From Micromussa lordhowensis (lineage: Eukaryota > Cnidaria > Anthozoa > Scleractinia > Lobophylliidae): a stretch of DNA of 64,000 nucleotides. The stretch's first letter is position 1. Each line of letters opens with the position of its first letter. This document shows positions 26,581 to 38,160 of this stretch, in pieces. Both the position numbers and the translations under genes were made by a program. The stretch spans positions 14,775,048-14,839,047 of the forward strand of contig OZ026605.1 of the NCBI GenBank assembly GCA_964020085.1, in the 5' to 3' direction. The notes below the pieces were generated by a model. That model was not told where the DNA came from. It did no database searches and saw nothing but the letters and a program-made list of their open reading frames with translations.

Positions 26581-29283
26581 CGGGTATAAAGAATGTGAAA
26601 TATTGGTGTAGTATCGGTAGTGTGCGAATCGAGTGCGATTTAAAGAAACCTAAGCGCGCACGGCGGTCCCGGTTAAGGGGGTCTTATACAAAAAAAAGAT
26701 GTTTTTAGCAAAAAACTCTGTGGAACAGTTTTGGCACCACGTTAAAAGACTTTGCACTCTGACTTCAAAAATGAGTATTTTCAGGTCACATGCCTCAATA
26801 GTTAATGAATGACTAGCTCCTAAGTGTTAAAAATGGTGTTCATTACAAACACGATAACTTACTAATGGATGGTTCGAGAAGCATGCAATTCAGTTCATGC
26901 AGTCCACAAGCAGGTTGTCCAGGAGCCAAACCTCAGAAAGCAGTGTTTCGAGGGATTTTATCTCGTAAAATTTGGAAAAAGGTTTCTAATATTAACTAAT
27001 ATTGAATGTATTAACTGAATAACAGGGATAGAATTTCATTAATTGCAAATTTTGGAGGTTTGCCTCCTAGATAACTGTGTTCTTTACCAATGTTGAAAAT
27101 CTGACAACATTCGGTTAAAACCCTGTAAAGATATCGTGCGTGAAATATTGGTGATCGGTCTATTTGGTCATTTTGAGAAATATGGCCTTAAAGTTTGTCT
27201 TCGGTCTCTGAGAACCCAAATTGGCCCTGTGAACGGGAAGGGGGGTTAAAGGAAAGGGGAAGGGGGTATGTCGAAAGGGTTTACATGAATGTTTCATTGA
27301 ATACGCGAATACACACCAGTCATAGAAATGTTAAACAAGTATAAGGAGCGTACAAGATGGCACAGGAAACAAAGTTCGGGACCATGATGCAAAATTCTCA
27401 TGAGTACACATCTCTAAAGCTTTTCTGTAAAGTATCATTAAAATGTACTAGATTGAATACATTTTGTGAGTACTTTTAGACTGTAAACAATGGTTGCTAT
27501 GGGTGTTGCTATGTTGAAATATAGCTGTCAGTGTGCGAATTTCTTAATTTAAACATACATCAAGGAGTAATTACAGCAAAATCGTTTCAACATACGATTA
27601 ACAATTGGTCAGGGATGGTGAATCTTCATGTTTCGAAAAAAATATTTTTTTGGGGAAATATCCAAATATCAGAGTATAAGACCACCTTAATTTGTCAGTA
27701 AGCTCGCAAGGCAACTCTGGGTAATTCTTGCAGCCACGAAGACGAGGAGAGGTATCGCATACGCGAGGATACAAGAAAGTAATGAATAGTTCCATGTATG
27801 AACTTCCCATTTTAAAATCAACCTTTCCGACATTGATTTCTTTGTTGCCTGCAAGCAATCCCAAAAAGTGAATTGCTACAATACATCTGAAATGAATACA
27901 TTTTCATAATAAATAAATAATACAGGTTTCTTATTGCACATGAAATTTTTTGCGGCATCCTTTATTTTAATTCAATAGCCTGGAAGCATAAAAATAAACG
28001 TATTTTGTAATAAAAGTTGTACAGTTCATTACATAATAAACGTGATATCCAAGGAAGGGGTAGTCTCCTCCGCAGCCGTTTTTTGGGGATGTCACGCAAC
28101 GCTCCCCCAAAAGAAAGTTTGGGGGGAGCGTTGCGTGACATCCCAAACTAAGGAAGGGGCAGATGTAGTGAGAACTATTACTAGTAAGTAGTTATTATTA
28201 CCCATCAGGGTAGGGCTAGGTATTTCGTTTGATAAACCAACTAGGATTGTTTATCCTCGCGAACCCCGTATTCACTTCCTGATTTTCTAGAGAAGAACAA
28301 AACGAAAGAACTGGAGCTTTGGTTTTTGCATAACAAGTAAAACAGAATCATGCCTAAAGGCATAGTTGCTACGCTAAAGGTTGTATACTTGTGAGTAAAA
28401 AGCGGAAAAATATTATGCAGAACTGAATAACGGGGACAAAAGTAACGAAACAAAGCACGAAAAGGCTATATGGAACATAACTTTTAAATTATTTTTAACT
28501 TGGAAAACAAATAATTACTTGCATTACGTACAGTGCAGGTCTGTCACCTCACTGACATTACAATACACTACTTACAGCGCAATACTTACGTTACTTACAA
28601 TAGGAGTTACTTTCTTTGCTAACAATTCTATACTCTACTTACAACAAATACTTACATTACTTGACGAAACTACAATTACTCTATATTGAGGAAATTGTAA
28701 TGGAATATAATAAGGTAGTTGAGCAGGTCAGATTCGTCATCTAATATTCCAAATATGATATTTTTATATTCAAGTGTCCTTTGTTTTTTTAGTTATTCTT
28801 ATATTAACCAGTAGTTTCCTAAGTAATAGCAAAAACTTAAAGAATAAACACATTGACAGGGGAGGCCTGACAGAACGTGAACAACACACTTTGAATCACA
28901 CCTATTTGCGCTAATCGGGAATTCAAACCACAGAATATCATCAATGTCTTAGACTGAAAACCCTGTGCAAATGATTCACTTGCAACTGATGTTCTCAATG
29001 TGAACGCTTTGCTAGCCTCGTCCTCGGTAAGACTAAACTCTGATAATATTTTGAACAAACCGCTGGACTGTGTTTTTTTTACTGAATTAATAAAGTGTAA
29101 AATCTTTACTTTTGCTCGAGGTAGGGTCAAAGTATTTGTTCATACTTTTGAACTTTAGTGTTTTTAAATGGTCTATATATTTCCGGTGTTGCTATTTTTT
29201 TTTTTTTTTTTGGGGGGGGGGGGGGTTGGTGTTTAAAAAGGAGGGAAACTGACTATGTGAACTTGTTTACAACCAATTTATGA
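26581..29283. other. gene-poor spacer
   Basis: No supported exon. It contains a compact hairpin at 28,073-28,145 (GTCACGCAACGCTCCCCC facing GGGGGAGCGTTGCGTGAC) preceded by GTCTCCTCCGCAGCCGTT. Related sequence recurs at 29,508-29,560 and 30,120-30,205. A homopolymer pair (T16 then G about 12) lies at about 29,196-29,225. Confidence 0.5.
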
Positions 29284-29617
29284 CACCACGTCTACACTAC
29301 GTCGGAGGAATTTGAAAACGGAGGTTTCACTCTGAAAACGCGTCAAGTGCTTTCCGTCCAAGCAACTATCATCCGTCCAGGTGATTATCGTGAGGTCATC
29401 GTTTTCAAAATGTTTTCTGTCCAGACGAACACGAAGAGCCGGCGTTTTCAAACTCCTCAGGTTTCAGAAGAGTGTTTTCGAAAAGCCCCGTTTTCGTGAC
29501 GGATTAGTCTCCTCCGCAGCCGTTATTAGGGTCGTCACGCAACGCTTCTCCCCCACTCTTGGTCTAACCGTAGAAATAGAGCTAAGTTTTCATACTTCTC
29601 CGACATAGTGTGGACGG
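29284..29617. mobile_element. GTCCACA-family repeat interrupted by a second element
   Basis: Third copy of the family at 4,940 and 16,975 (shared blocks AGCCGGCGTTTTCAAA and GACGGATTAG, ending GTGTGGACGGG). Between GACGGATTAG and GGTCTAACCGTAG it is interrupted at about 29,508-29,562 by a GTCTCCTCCGCAGCCGTT/GTCACGCAACGC element. The uninterrupted order is visible in the two ECD-intron copies. Confidence 0.6.
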
Positions 29618-30119
29618 GCCTAAATTGATTACTTATCGCCCAAAATAAATCTAAATATTATTTCCCATTTCGTCTTTTACCCATTCTCCGCCTACGATCA
29701 GGTCAATTTTGCTGTGCTGCTACCTCTTGTATTTACGTGGACGTATGCAAAAGAATTTTGGATGAGGCCAAAACACACTTTGGCCCCCTCTTAGATACTT
29801 GCGAAAGGTGAAAGGAAATCCTATATCCACCACGCTCAATTTTATTTTAATCTGTGACGCGCGTTTTAGCAGTTCTGGTTGCCCTTGGAGATTCAATCCA
29901 GTTTGGGATGTCAGTATTCTGATTGTTTCCTGTTTTGAATACACCCACTTTTCCCTTCCCACTGACCCGATCTTATATTGTGTGAGCCCTAAATTTCTTC
30001 CTTCCTTTATATAATTCCATAATTTCATCCTTTCTATATATTTTTTTGGGGGAAGATGCTTTGTTATCCAAATTTCCTTATTTCGGATGTTAAATTTTTT
30101 TCACGGTGGTGACACCCTC

Positions 30120-30205
30120 TTTCCAGTAAGGGTCGTCACGCAACGCTTCTCCCGTGGGGGAGAAGCGTTGCGTGACCCTAGTATAACGGTTGCGAAGGAG
30201 ACCAC
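30120..30205. mobile_element. short hairpin MITE (GTCACGCAACGC family)
   Basis: GGGTCGTCACGCAACGCTTC faces GAAGCGTTGCGTGACCC across a CTCCCGTGGGGGA centre. It is followed by AACGGTTGCGAAGGAGAC, the reverse of the GTCTCCTCCGCAGCCGTT end seen at 28,060 and 29,508. It lies about 180 bp upstream of the next gene. Confidence 0.6.
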
Positions 30206-30388
30206 GTGCCTCTTCCCGTCCTATTTATTGACAGTATTTACTTTGCATATCTTTGATCTGTTTACTTTTGTCGATGCGGTTAAAAATTAAAAAAAAACAT
30301 AAATTTATATTGTACAATAAGGAATATCGTATTCCATAAAATTAGCCTTCGATACGACCTTTACAAAATATTCATAGCGTCCTGAAAC

Positions 30389-30970
30389 ATGGAAAAATTT
30401 TCAAGAATGTTGGTGATTTTCGTGTCCTTTATTGTTACAATAGCCAATGGCGGTGAAGTAACGAAGACTACCATGATTGAAAACTACTGTCCTTATTTCA
30501 AAAATCGAGGCCCGGCGCCTCAACCAAGCCTTAAAAACTGTACGTGGTACAAAGAAAACGCCTGCTGTCTTCAAACTGAACTAGACCTTATATTTCCGCA
30601 AGTTCTTCCACCACTTGGAGCGAGCGACAAATGTTTACGATACACGAACTTCCTCATGTGCTACGTCTGTGCGCCAGACCAGAATTTATTCTACAATGAC
30701 GAGAGATTGACCGTGTGCGAGGCTTTCTGTGACAAATGGTTCGCCGCCTGCGGCGAGGCAAAACTCAAGGGAATGAAGATCAAAGAGTTGTTCAAATCTG
30801 GAATAGAGTTTTGCCAAGCGAGGAAATTTTCCGTTGGCGACACGAGTGGCTCTAATTGCTTTACTTACGATACGAAAGTTGAGAGTTCTGCTCAGATGAA
30901 TGTCCCAGTATTCCGTGTTTTATGGTTTGTTGCAATTGCTGCTGTCCTGTGTGTGAATGAGAGTTTGTAA
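30389..30970 (+). CDS. secreted or GPI-anchored folate-receptor-like cysteine-rich protein (193 aa)
   Basis: Single-exon ORF. Residues 1-21 form a signal peptide (MEKFSRMLVIFVSFIVTIA, then NGG). The mature part has twelve cysteines in the pattern C, C-x-W-Y-x5-CC, C, C-x2-C, C-x3-C-x6-C, C, C. Blocks such as NCTWYKENACC and CYVCAPDQ followed by VCEAFCDKWFAACGEA resemble the folate receptor / riboflavin-binding family and the cysteine-rich part of HHIP-type proteins. The C-terminal hydrophobic stretch without a following basic tail suggests a GPI signal. Vitamin binding is only inferred, because the usual ligand-contact tryptophans are not obvious. It is convergent with its paralogue at 34,445-35,101. 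A candidate poly(A) signal AATAAA lies near 31,490. Confidence 0.75.
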   Translation: MEKFSRMLVIFVSFIVTIANGGEVTKTTMIENYCPYFKNRGPAPQPSLKNCTWYKENACCLQTELDLIFPQVLPPLGASDKCLRYTNFLMCYVCAPDQNLFYNDERLTVCEAFCDKWFAACGEAKLKGMKIKELFKSGIEFCQARKFSVGDTSGSNCFTYDTKVESSAQMNVPVFRVLWFVAIAAVLCVNESL

Positions 30971-33900
30971 AGTAGTAAGGTAAGCTGTATCTCTCTTTTA
31001 GAAATATTAATATTACGCTGGATCGATACATGTGTATTTGCACTAGGAAAAAATCTTTTAATTTAAATCGTGTTTAATATTATAGTTTTTCGTCTTGTGA
31101 TCTTCAAATTCTAAATTGTGTGGCTGGACAAAGTGTAAGTTGCCTTTTTCATGTGGAGATTGTGCTGTTTTCAAAAGCCAATCGATTTACGTGAAATTGT
31201 TTTTTTAATGAAGAAGTATCTCTTTTTCTGTTATTAGTGCGGGGGGGGGGGGGGTGGTATACAAAGGATGGGAATGCTCCCCTGTAAGAAGAACAGGGGT
31301 GCTTGTTGTACCGGCCTTCAGGAGCTGCACTCACAAAACAGGACTTTGGTACCTCTGTTGGGGTTCTTTTCAAAGTTTTCAACGAGCACCCCTGTCCTGT
31401 CTATGTGGGAGTCCCGCCCTCTGCCCCGGGGATGGTTCATCATCTTGGTAGAAAAGGAACTTAGCAAGGATTGTAGTGGATGTATGAGAATAAAATCCTA
31501 CAAATTGTGCATTAATTCTGACATTGCCGCCAGTTAGTGAATATTCTTTTCTTAGGCTGTCATTAACTCTTTAAGAGCATGTAAAAATTATACCAGGGTT
31601 GTGAGCACTTATTTGATCAGGTGGCTGAAGATGTGTTACAGTGGGCTATATTTCCAAGCCAGATCAGGCACTTTATTGGAAAATCTGTCCGTTGCCCATA
31701 GCCTGCCCTTGATTTAGTAAGTAGGAGGAACTATAAGGTAACTAATTTCCTACTTTTCATTTTATTTACCCTTTCAGTGATCTAGCATAGGAGACAGGGT
31801 GGCAGGGCAGGAAAACTGTCATCCTAACTTTGACTTTAAATCATGTCAAGTATAAACCCATTGGTGAGAGGAATTAAATGTAAAATGCTGTTTAAGACAT
31901 TTTGTCGATTACGTTTTGTTTTGTGATTAGAATGTTGATGTGTTTGTCAGCCTGTGTAATAAAAATTCATCATTTGATCATTTTTACATGTGTGACAAAA
32001 TGTTTGATGCTGACTCAGTGTTAGATTTATGTTTAACCCAGAATGAATATTAAGTATTTAAAGAAGTTGTAATGTTGCCTTTTTCTGTGGTCGATTTGCA
32101 GGGCATTCAAACAGGTGATCTATTAATGAAACATTTAAATGAGAAATTCAAAATATTTTCATCTGACAATAAAACTCTGCTCTGTAACTTGTCAAAAATA
32201 TTTGTGGAAATCTTATCTAAAATTAATTTGTTATTAGAGGGTGGTGCGTCATTTTTTTGACAGGGAGGGATTAGTTACTGTAAGGTGGGCACGAAATTAG
32301 AATGACAGCTTTCCATACATGAATTCTTTTGTATACTGAGCTATTAATGCGGTCAGTAAAAAGACGCAGACTGCAGATCAGGGGTAAAATGCATACTGAG
32401 GCTAAAAAGCAGTGTAGACCATGGGGTATAATGTAGACTGTAACTTTTTAACTGAGTCAACTGTTACCATTTCAATCATTGAGAGCTAACTGTAAACAAG
32501 CAAACTGGAGCACTATTCAGGCTAACCGGGGTGCAAAATTTCACTACGATTAGCCTGAATAACCCTATATTTTTATGGTTTCAACTCTAGGATCAAAATG
32601 ACACAGTTATACTTAATCTGCAGTCTGCATTTTATCCTTGGTCTGCAGGCTGCATTATTACCCCTGCAGTTTACACCTGGTCTGTAGTCTGCAGTCTGTC
32701 TTTTACACTAACTGCTATTAATGTCTTGATGAGAGACCAAATTCCCAAACAAATATTTCAAGGAAAAGCATACCAGTCAATAAAGAGAATTTAAGATTTG
32801 CTGTGGACAGAAAGGGAAAATTTCAATTGACTAAGTTATCACAATTACAGTAGGTAATAGCATTGAGGGAATTTTTTAACTTACACTGACAAGTCATTTG
32901 CAGTTTAATTTCTTCATTTATGAAAAAATTGTGCTCATACTATCAGACATTGCTGGGATTATTCGTGCATACCTCCACTCAGCATGACATTTTACCATTC
33001 ACAATGAAAGGAATAAATGATCACGAATTCATACACTTCCAAAATTATCAATTGCTTCTCTGCAGCATAGCAAAACTCAACAATCCCCATAATTATGAAA
33101 TCCACCTGTACAATATTCATAAAACATTGTGATGATAGCAATAATGATAACCAATGATTTTGTAAAGAATATAAAGTTTGCTGATCATCAGAGCGAACAT
33201 GATGTCTTCAGATGCTTTAATATAAGTACTACACTGCTAGTGAAATTTAACACTTATTGTATTTATTTCGTTTTTTGGCATCCATGATGCTTTGGATACT
33301 TAGCTTCATTCAGTTTTAGAGTTTTTATAAACCATGGAATAACCTCAAAAATGTCACATCCATTTACAAACATAATAACATTTGTTAAACAAATTCTATA
33401 ACATAAAAAAAACAACAACAAACAAAGCAAAAAACCTGACACAGAATATGGTAGCATCTATATTTTATATCCCTGGGTGTACTTAAGTGTCATCACCTTT
33501 GGAAAGGGAAAATGATTTCCAAAGAAATTCCCGGCTACATACTTGGCCCAGACAATGGATCAAATAGCTGATGGATAAAATAATTATTTTTACAGATGAT
33601 GACAGCAGTTTTAACACAACGGTGTCATCTGTCTCATTTAAAATAACCTTGTTTACATGAAATACATCTGTTCATAATAATTACATGAAGTTCGAGATAC
33701 CTTGCTAATGCCACAAAGCCATCATGCCATGACATCTAACTAGCTAGAAATAATGAATAAAATGATAAATATTTCCGAATTTTGTTGCCATTAGGGGTTT
33801 ATAGTTTAATGCGGACTTTGCTGCAAATATTAAAATACTTTGTGTACTAAATTTATCCTGAGGATCAAATCTTATAATTTAGCCAATAAAACTATTTTTT

Positions 33901-34444
33901 TGTTCCCGTCTTTTTTTGTTTTAAAATTCACGGTTTATAATAAATTGTACTTCATGATTTTGAGCGCATGCGGCTGGCATTTTCCGTAGCGAAATGGACA
34001 TTTCATAGTCATTATTGTACATCATAATGTCACCTGAAATATTGAATGATTTTGAAACGAATATGAAAGGAATATGAATTAAGTCGATAAATTAGCATAA
34101 TAGCGAACCTTTTGTTTGTCTTTTCCTAAATGAAATGGCTTAAAAGCTACTTGCTTGATGAAACCTTAGCCAATTTTCTGCACCTCTCGTAATTGTTTCT
34201 TTCGGAAAAAACATTAGTTCACAGAAATAAACATAACCGTGTTGCGATCTCCTCGCCATCAACAAAATTATACGCTTTTTTAAAGCTGATTGATGGGAAA
34301 ATAATGCTTAGTGGATTATTACATTATCATGCTTTCATAGTAAAATGCACGTTGCATAAAATCCACAAACAGTTGGGGGACAAAATGAGCTTGCTTCTCC
34401 AGTTTTTGTACCACGGGTAATTGTTATGTAGCGTGACGCAGTGA
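30971..34444. other. spacer between the convergent folate-receptor-like genes
   Basis: No supported coding exon. It holds 3' flanks of both genes, a G13 homopolymer at about 31,240 and AT-rich unique-looking sequence. The segment 32,340-32,700 contains several CTGCAGACTGCA-like direct and inverted words that read as a decayed simple repeat. Confidence 0.45.
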
Positions 34445-35101
34445 TCAAAACAAAACATAGTACTTCGCGAATATAGTAAACATTCCCAACACAGTTAACG
34501 ACACATTATTTACGGTTATTTGTTGGGACGTACTCTTCGTTCCTGACTGAGAATCAAACTTGAAGCACCTCCCGTTAGATTCTTTCTCCGTTTCGAAGCG
34601 GCGCGCTTTGCAGAATTCCCTACCACTTTTGTACATATGTTTGATCTTTCTTCCCTTCAGAACAGCGTTCTTACATGCGCTGTAGATCTGATCGCAGAAT
34701 TCTTCACAAACAGTCAGAGTGAAGTCCTTGAAGAATGAGTTTTGATTCGGAGCACAGATGTAGCAATACAGGTAGTTCATGTATTGTGCACAATCGCTGC
34801 TCGCTCCGGCAAGTGGCGTTAACTGTCGAAACGCAAACTCGATTTCCTCGTCGTGACAGCATGAATTATCTTTATACCAGCTGCAATTTCTTAAATTTTC
34901 CTGCTTAGACGGGCCCCGATTCTTGAAATACGGACAGAACTGCACATCGTCGCGTGTAGTTTGAGTGTCATCGGCTCCAACAACAACACGCCAAACATCG
35001 AAACCACAACATGCCCAGAACAATAATAAAGCAATCGATCGAGTCGCTGTGATTACCTCCATAGGACTCTTCTCTTCAAACTCCAGGTAGTTTGCATCCA
35101 C
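34445..35101 (-). CDS. secreted or GPI-anchored folate-receptor-like protein, paralogue (218 aa)
   Basis: Single-exon ORF on the opposite strand from 30,389-30,970, with the same twelve-cysteine framework: FCPYFKNRGP, NCSWYKDNSCC, CYICAPNQ, then VCEEFCDQIYSAC and EFCKARRF. The annotated start gives 13 extra residues before a second methionine (35,062), from which a cleaner signal peptide begins (MEVITATRSIALLLFWACC). The shorter start is plausible. The C-terminus is hydrophobic (LTVLGMFTIFAKYYVLF), again suggesting GPI anchorage. The inverted arrangement implies an inverted local duplication followed by strong divergence, since cysteines and a few blocks persist but most other residues differ. 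The ligand is unknown. Confidence 0.75.
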   Translation of the reverse strand: MDANYLEFEEKSPMEVITATRSIALLLFWACCGFDVWRVVVGADDTQTTRDDVQFCPYFKNRGPSKQENLRNCSWYKDNSCCHDEEIEFAFRQLTPLAGASSDCAQYMNYLYCYICAPNQNSFFKDFTLTVCEEFCDQIYSACKNAVLKGRKIKHMYKSGREFCKARRFETEKESNGRCFKFDSQSGTKSTSQQITVNNVSLTVLGMFTIFAKYYVLF

Positions 35102-36029
35102 GTTGCTGTTTGTTTATTCTAAAAGTGCGTGATCTGTCGAGATGTCTTGGCAGGACATAGCGCTTTCGCGTACCAGGTGCAATTGTCGGCGGGCGAACCT
35201 CACGGAGTTCGAAAGATCACACCCTCTGTCTCAGACACTCGCTTGGGGTGCACTCGTGACTTCTCAAGCAAATTTACTAACCCACTTCGAGCGTTTTCGC
35301 TAACTTACTGCCTTGTCAATTAATCGCCGTAGCTCAGGTAAGTTGCGTGGGACGATAATTGACATGTTTCGTTACCAGCCTCGGCAAATCACGAACGGGC
35401 ACGGGCACTGGGTCTCCGATCGATCTCCGGTAATTTCCTTTGAAGATTAATTTTTCAACCTTTATCAAGTATGCAAAATTATTTTCTTTTACAAAGTATT
35501 AACCCACTGACTCTCTAGTCTACTGAGGGCTGATACACCCCATTTTTTCGCTGCCCAGACGCTCTTTCTTCTCGTCACGCAATCTTTGTAGATAATGTGA
35601 CGAGCCCAAAATTCCCAAAAGAACTGCTGCACAGAAAAAACTGCTGAAGAAAAATTGTGCGAGGGGAGCCATGGGGAAAATAATCGAGCAGTAGCTTTCT
35701 ACTATCCAGGTCCTGTGTTTTACTTTAAAAAATTCTTGCACAAGGTAGATTGCCCACCAAACAAAAATTATGCACTACCTAAAGGTGAGAAAAAAATCAT
35801 GCCCTAGAAAATTGCCACCCACCCCCCCCCCCCTCAGAAAGGTAATGGTCCATCCCTAAGGCCAATGGGTGTGAAAATCTTTCTACACTGCAGATCTACG
35901 TCTGACTTGTGCTGCTAGCATAGTAAAAAAAAACATAGAAATTTATGACATTGATTTATCACATTTTTTTTCTTAATAAGCCCCAGAGAAAAACCTTATT
36001 TTTCTAAAATAGACCACAAGTAATAATTA
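35102..36029. other. upstream flank of the folate-receptor-like paralogue
   Basis: No supported exon. It contains a C10 homopolymer near 35,822 and ordinary AT-rich sequence. Confidence 0.4.
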
Positions 36030-36131
36030 TAGCGGAGCTCCGGCGGCCGAAGGCCGCCAAGCGGAGCCCCATACCCATATTAGCGGAGCTCCGGCGGCCG
36101 AAGGCCGCCAAGCGGAGCCCCATACCCATAT
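36030..36131. repeat. two tandem 51-bp GC-rich palindromic units
   Basis: The unit TAGCGGAGCTCCGGCGGCCG followed by AAGGCCGCC... occurs at 36,030-36,080 and again at 36,081-36,131. Each contains the self-complementary core GGCGGCCGAAGGCCGCC. It abuts the larger tandem repeat directly. Confidence 0.8.
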
Positions 36132-38160
36132 TAGGAAACTGAAGGGAACCCATGAACTGATTTTCTCATGTGTATCATGGCTAGCGGTATTGCTCGTGGG
36201 CGCGTACGCACGACGACGACGACGACGACGACGACGGTGGTGGAGTCGCGCAACATGGCGGCCACAATTGACACGTAAACCAAAACGACACGTAAACCCT
36301 TGGTTTAAAGCGTCCTTTGGACATCCATGTTGCAGTCAATTGACACCTGTCAAAACAAGGAATCCGCTGACCAGTATCACGTGACCATATCGCGGGCTCA
36401 AGTTCAGGGCTCATCGAGGTCACGTGTTTTTTTAAAGTTGACCGCTGCCCAAGTGCTGCTTTTTTCGATCAGATCGCGGGCTCATGTCAGGATTAACTTG
36501 CTGTAAACAGCGTAGGGTTGGTAGGAAGCCGGTTAACGCTAACCCAGGATTAAAATTTAACCGAATTATAACCTTTTCTTTTGTACAAAGTTTTTTCACT
36601 GCTTTTGTTTTGCGTATTTTGCTTTCATTAAAATTCAAAACACAAAAACAATATACAGAAAATCTCACCGCAAAGTTACAAAACTCAAATCAAAATTCTA
36701 CTTTATCCTCGGCTAGTTTGATCGGGCTCTGAACAACCCGGCCCAGGAGCTACGCTTTTAGGCTGGCCTAAATCTATATATTAGGAAACTGAAGGGAACC
36801 CATGAACTGATTTTCTCATGTGTATCATGGCTAGCGGTATTGCTCGTGGGCGCGTACGCACGACGACGACGACGACGACGGTGGTGGAGTCGCGCAACAT
36901 GGCGGCCACAATTGACACGTAAACCAAAACGAGGCTTCAGTTTTCGCGGGCTTTCCTTGTAGGTTGACAGAGCACATGTACCCTTGGTTTAAAGCGTCCT
37001 TTGGACATCCATGTTGCAGTCAATTGACACCTGTCAAAACAAGGAATCCGCTGACCAGTATCACGTGACCATATCGCGGGCTCAAGTTCAGGCTCATCGA
37101 GGTCACGTGTTTTTTTAAAGTTGACCGCTGCCCAAGTGCTGCTTTTTTCGATCAGATCGCGGGCTCATGTCAGGATTAACTTGCTGTAAACAGCGTAGGG
37201 TTGGTAGGAAGCCGGTTAACGCTAACCCAGGATTAAAATTTAACCGAATTATAACCTTTTCTTTTGTACAAAGTTTTTTCACTGCTTTTGTTTTGCGTAT
37301 TTTGCTTTCATTAAAATTCAAAACACAAAAACAATATACAGAAAATCTCACCGCAAAGTTACAAAACTCAAATCAAAATTCTACTTTATCCTCGGCTAGT
37401 TTGATCGGGCTCTGAACAACCCGGCCCAGGAGCTACGCTTTTAGGCTGGCCTAAATCTATATATTAGGAAACTGAAGGGAACCCATGAACTGATTTTCTC
37501 ATGTGTATCATGGCTAGCGGTATTGCTCATGGGCGCGTACGCACGACGACGACGACGACGACGACGACGGCGACGGTGGTGGAGTCGCGCAACATGGCGG
37601 CCACAATTGACACGTAAACCAAAACGAGGCTTCAGTTTTTGCGGGCTTTCCTTGTAGGTTGACAGAGCACATGTACCCTTGGTTTAAAGTGTCCTTTGGA
37701 CATCCATGTTGCAGTCAATTGACACCTGTCAAAACAAGGAATCCGCTGACCAGTATCACGTGACCATATCGCGGGCTCAAGTTCAGGGCTCATCGAGGTC
37801 ACGTGTTTTTTTAAAGTTGACCGCTGCCCAAGTGCTGCTTTTTTCGATCAGATCGCGGGCTCATGTCAGGATTAACTTGCTGTAAACAGCGTAGGGTTGG
37901 TAGGAAGCCGGTTAACGCTAACCCAGGATTAAAATTTAACCGAATTATAACCTTTTCTTTTGTACAAAGTTTTTTCACTGCTTTTGTTTTGCGTATTTTG
38001 CTTTCATTAAAATTCAAAACACAAAAACAATATACAGAAAATCTCACCGCAAAGTTACAAAACTCAAATCAAAATTCTACTTTATCCTCGGCTAGTTTGA
38101 TCGGGCTCTGAACAACCCGGCCCAGGAGCTACGCTTTTAGGCTGGCCTAAATCTATATAT
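36131..38160. repeat. three tandem copies of a repeat of about 690 bp
   Basis: Units begin TTAGGAAACTGAAGGGAACC at 36,131, 36,781 and 37,464 and end near 38,160. They are almost identical. Unit 1 lacks a segment of about 45 bp (GAGGCTTCAGTTTTCGCGGG...) that units 2 and 3 share. Each unit has an ACG/CGA microsatellite of different length near its start (from about 36,209, 36,859 and 37,542). Opposing 78-codon and 82-codon ORFs recur in every unit, but only because the units are identical; neither looks like a protein. Confidence 0.85.

Noticed and set aside
29720..30028. 102-aa minus-strand ORF
   Set aside because: Composition is not clearly coding; it overlaps a similar-length ORF on the other strand and has no recognisable motif.
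36432..38111. Opposed 78-aa and 82-aa ORFs in each unit of about 690 bp
   Set aside because: They overlap one another on opposite strands, have no domain-like composition, and repeat only because the DNA units are identical.
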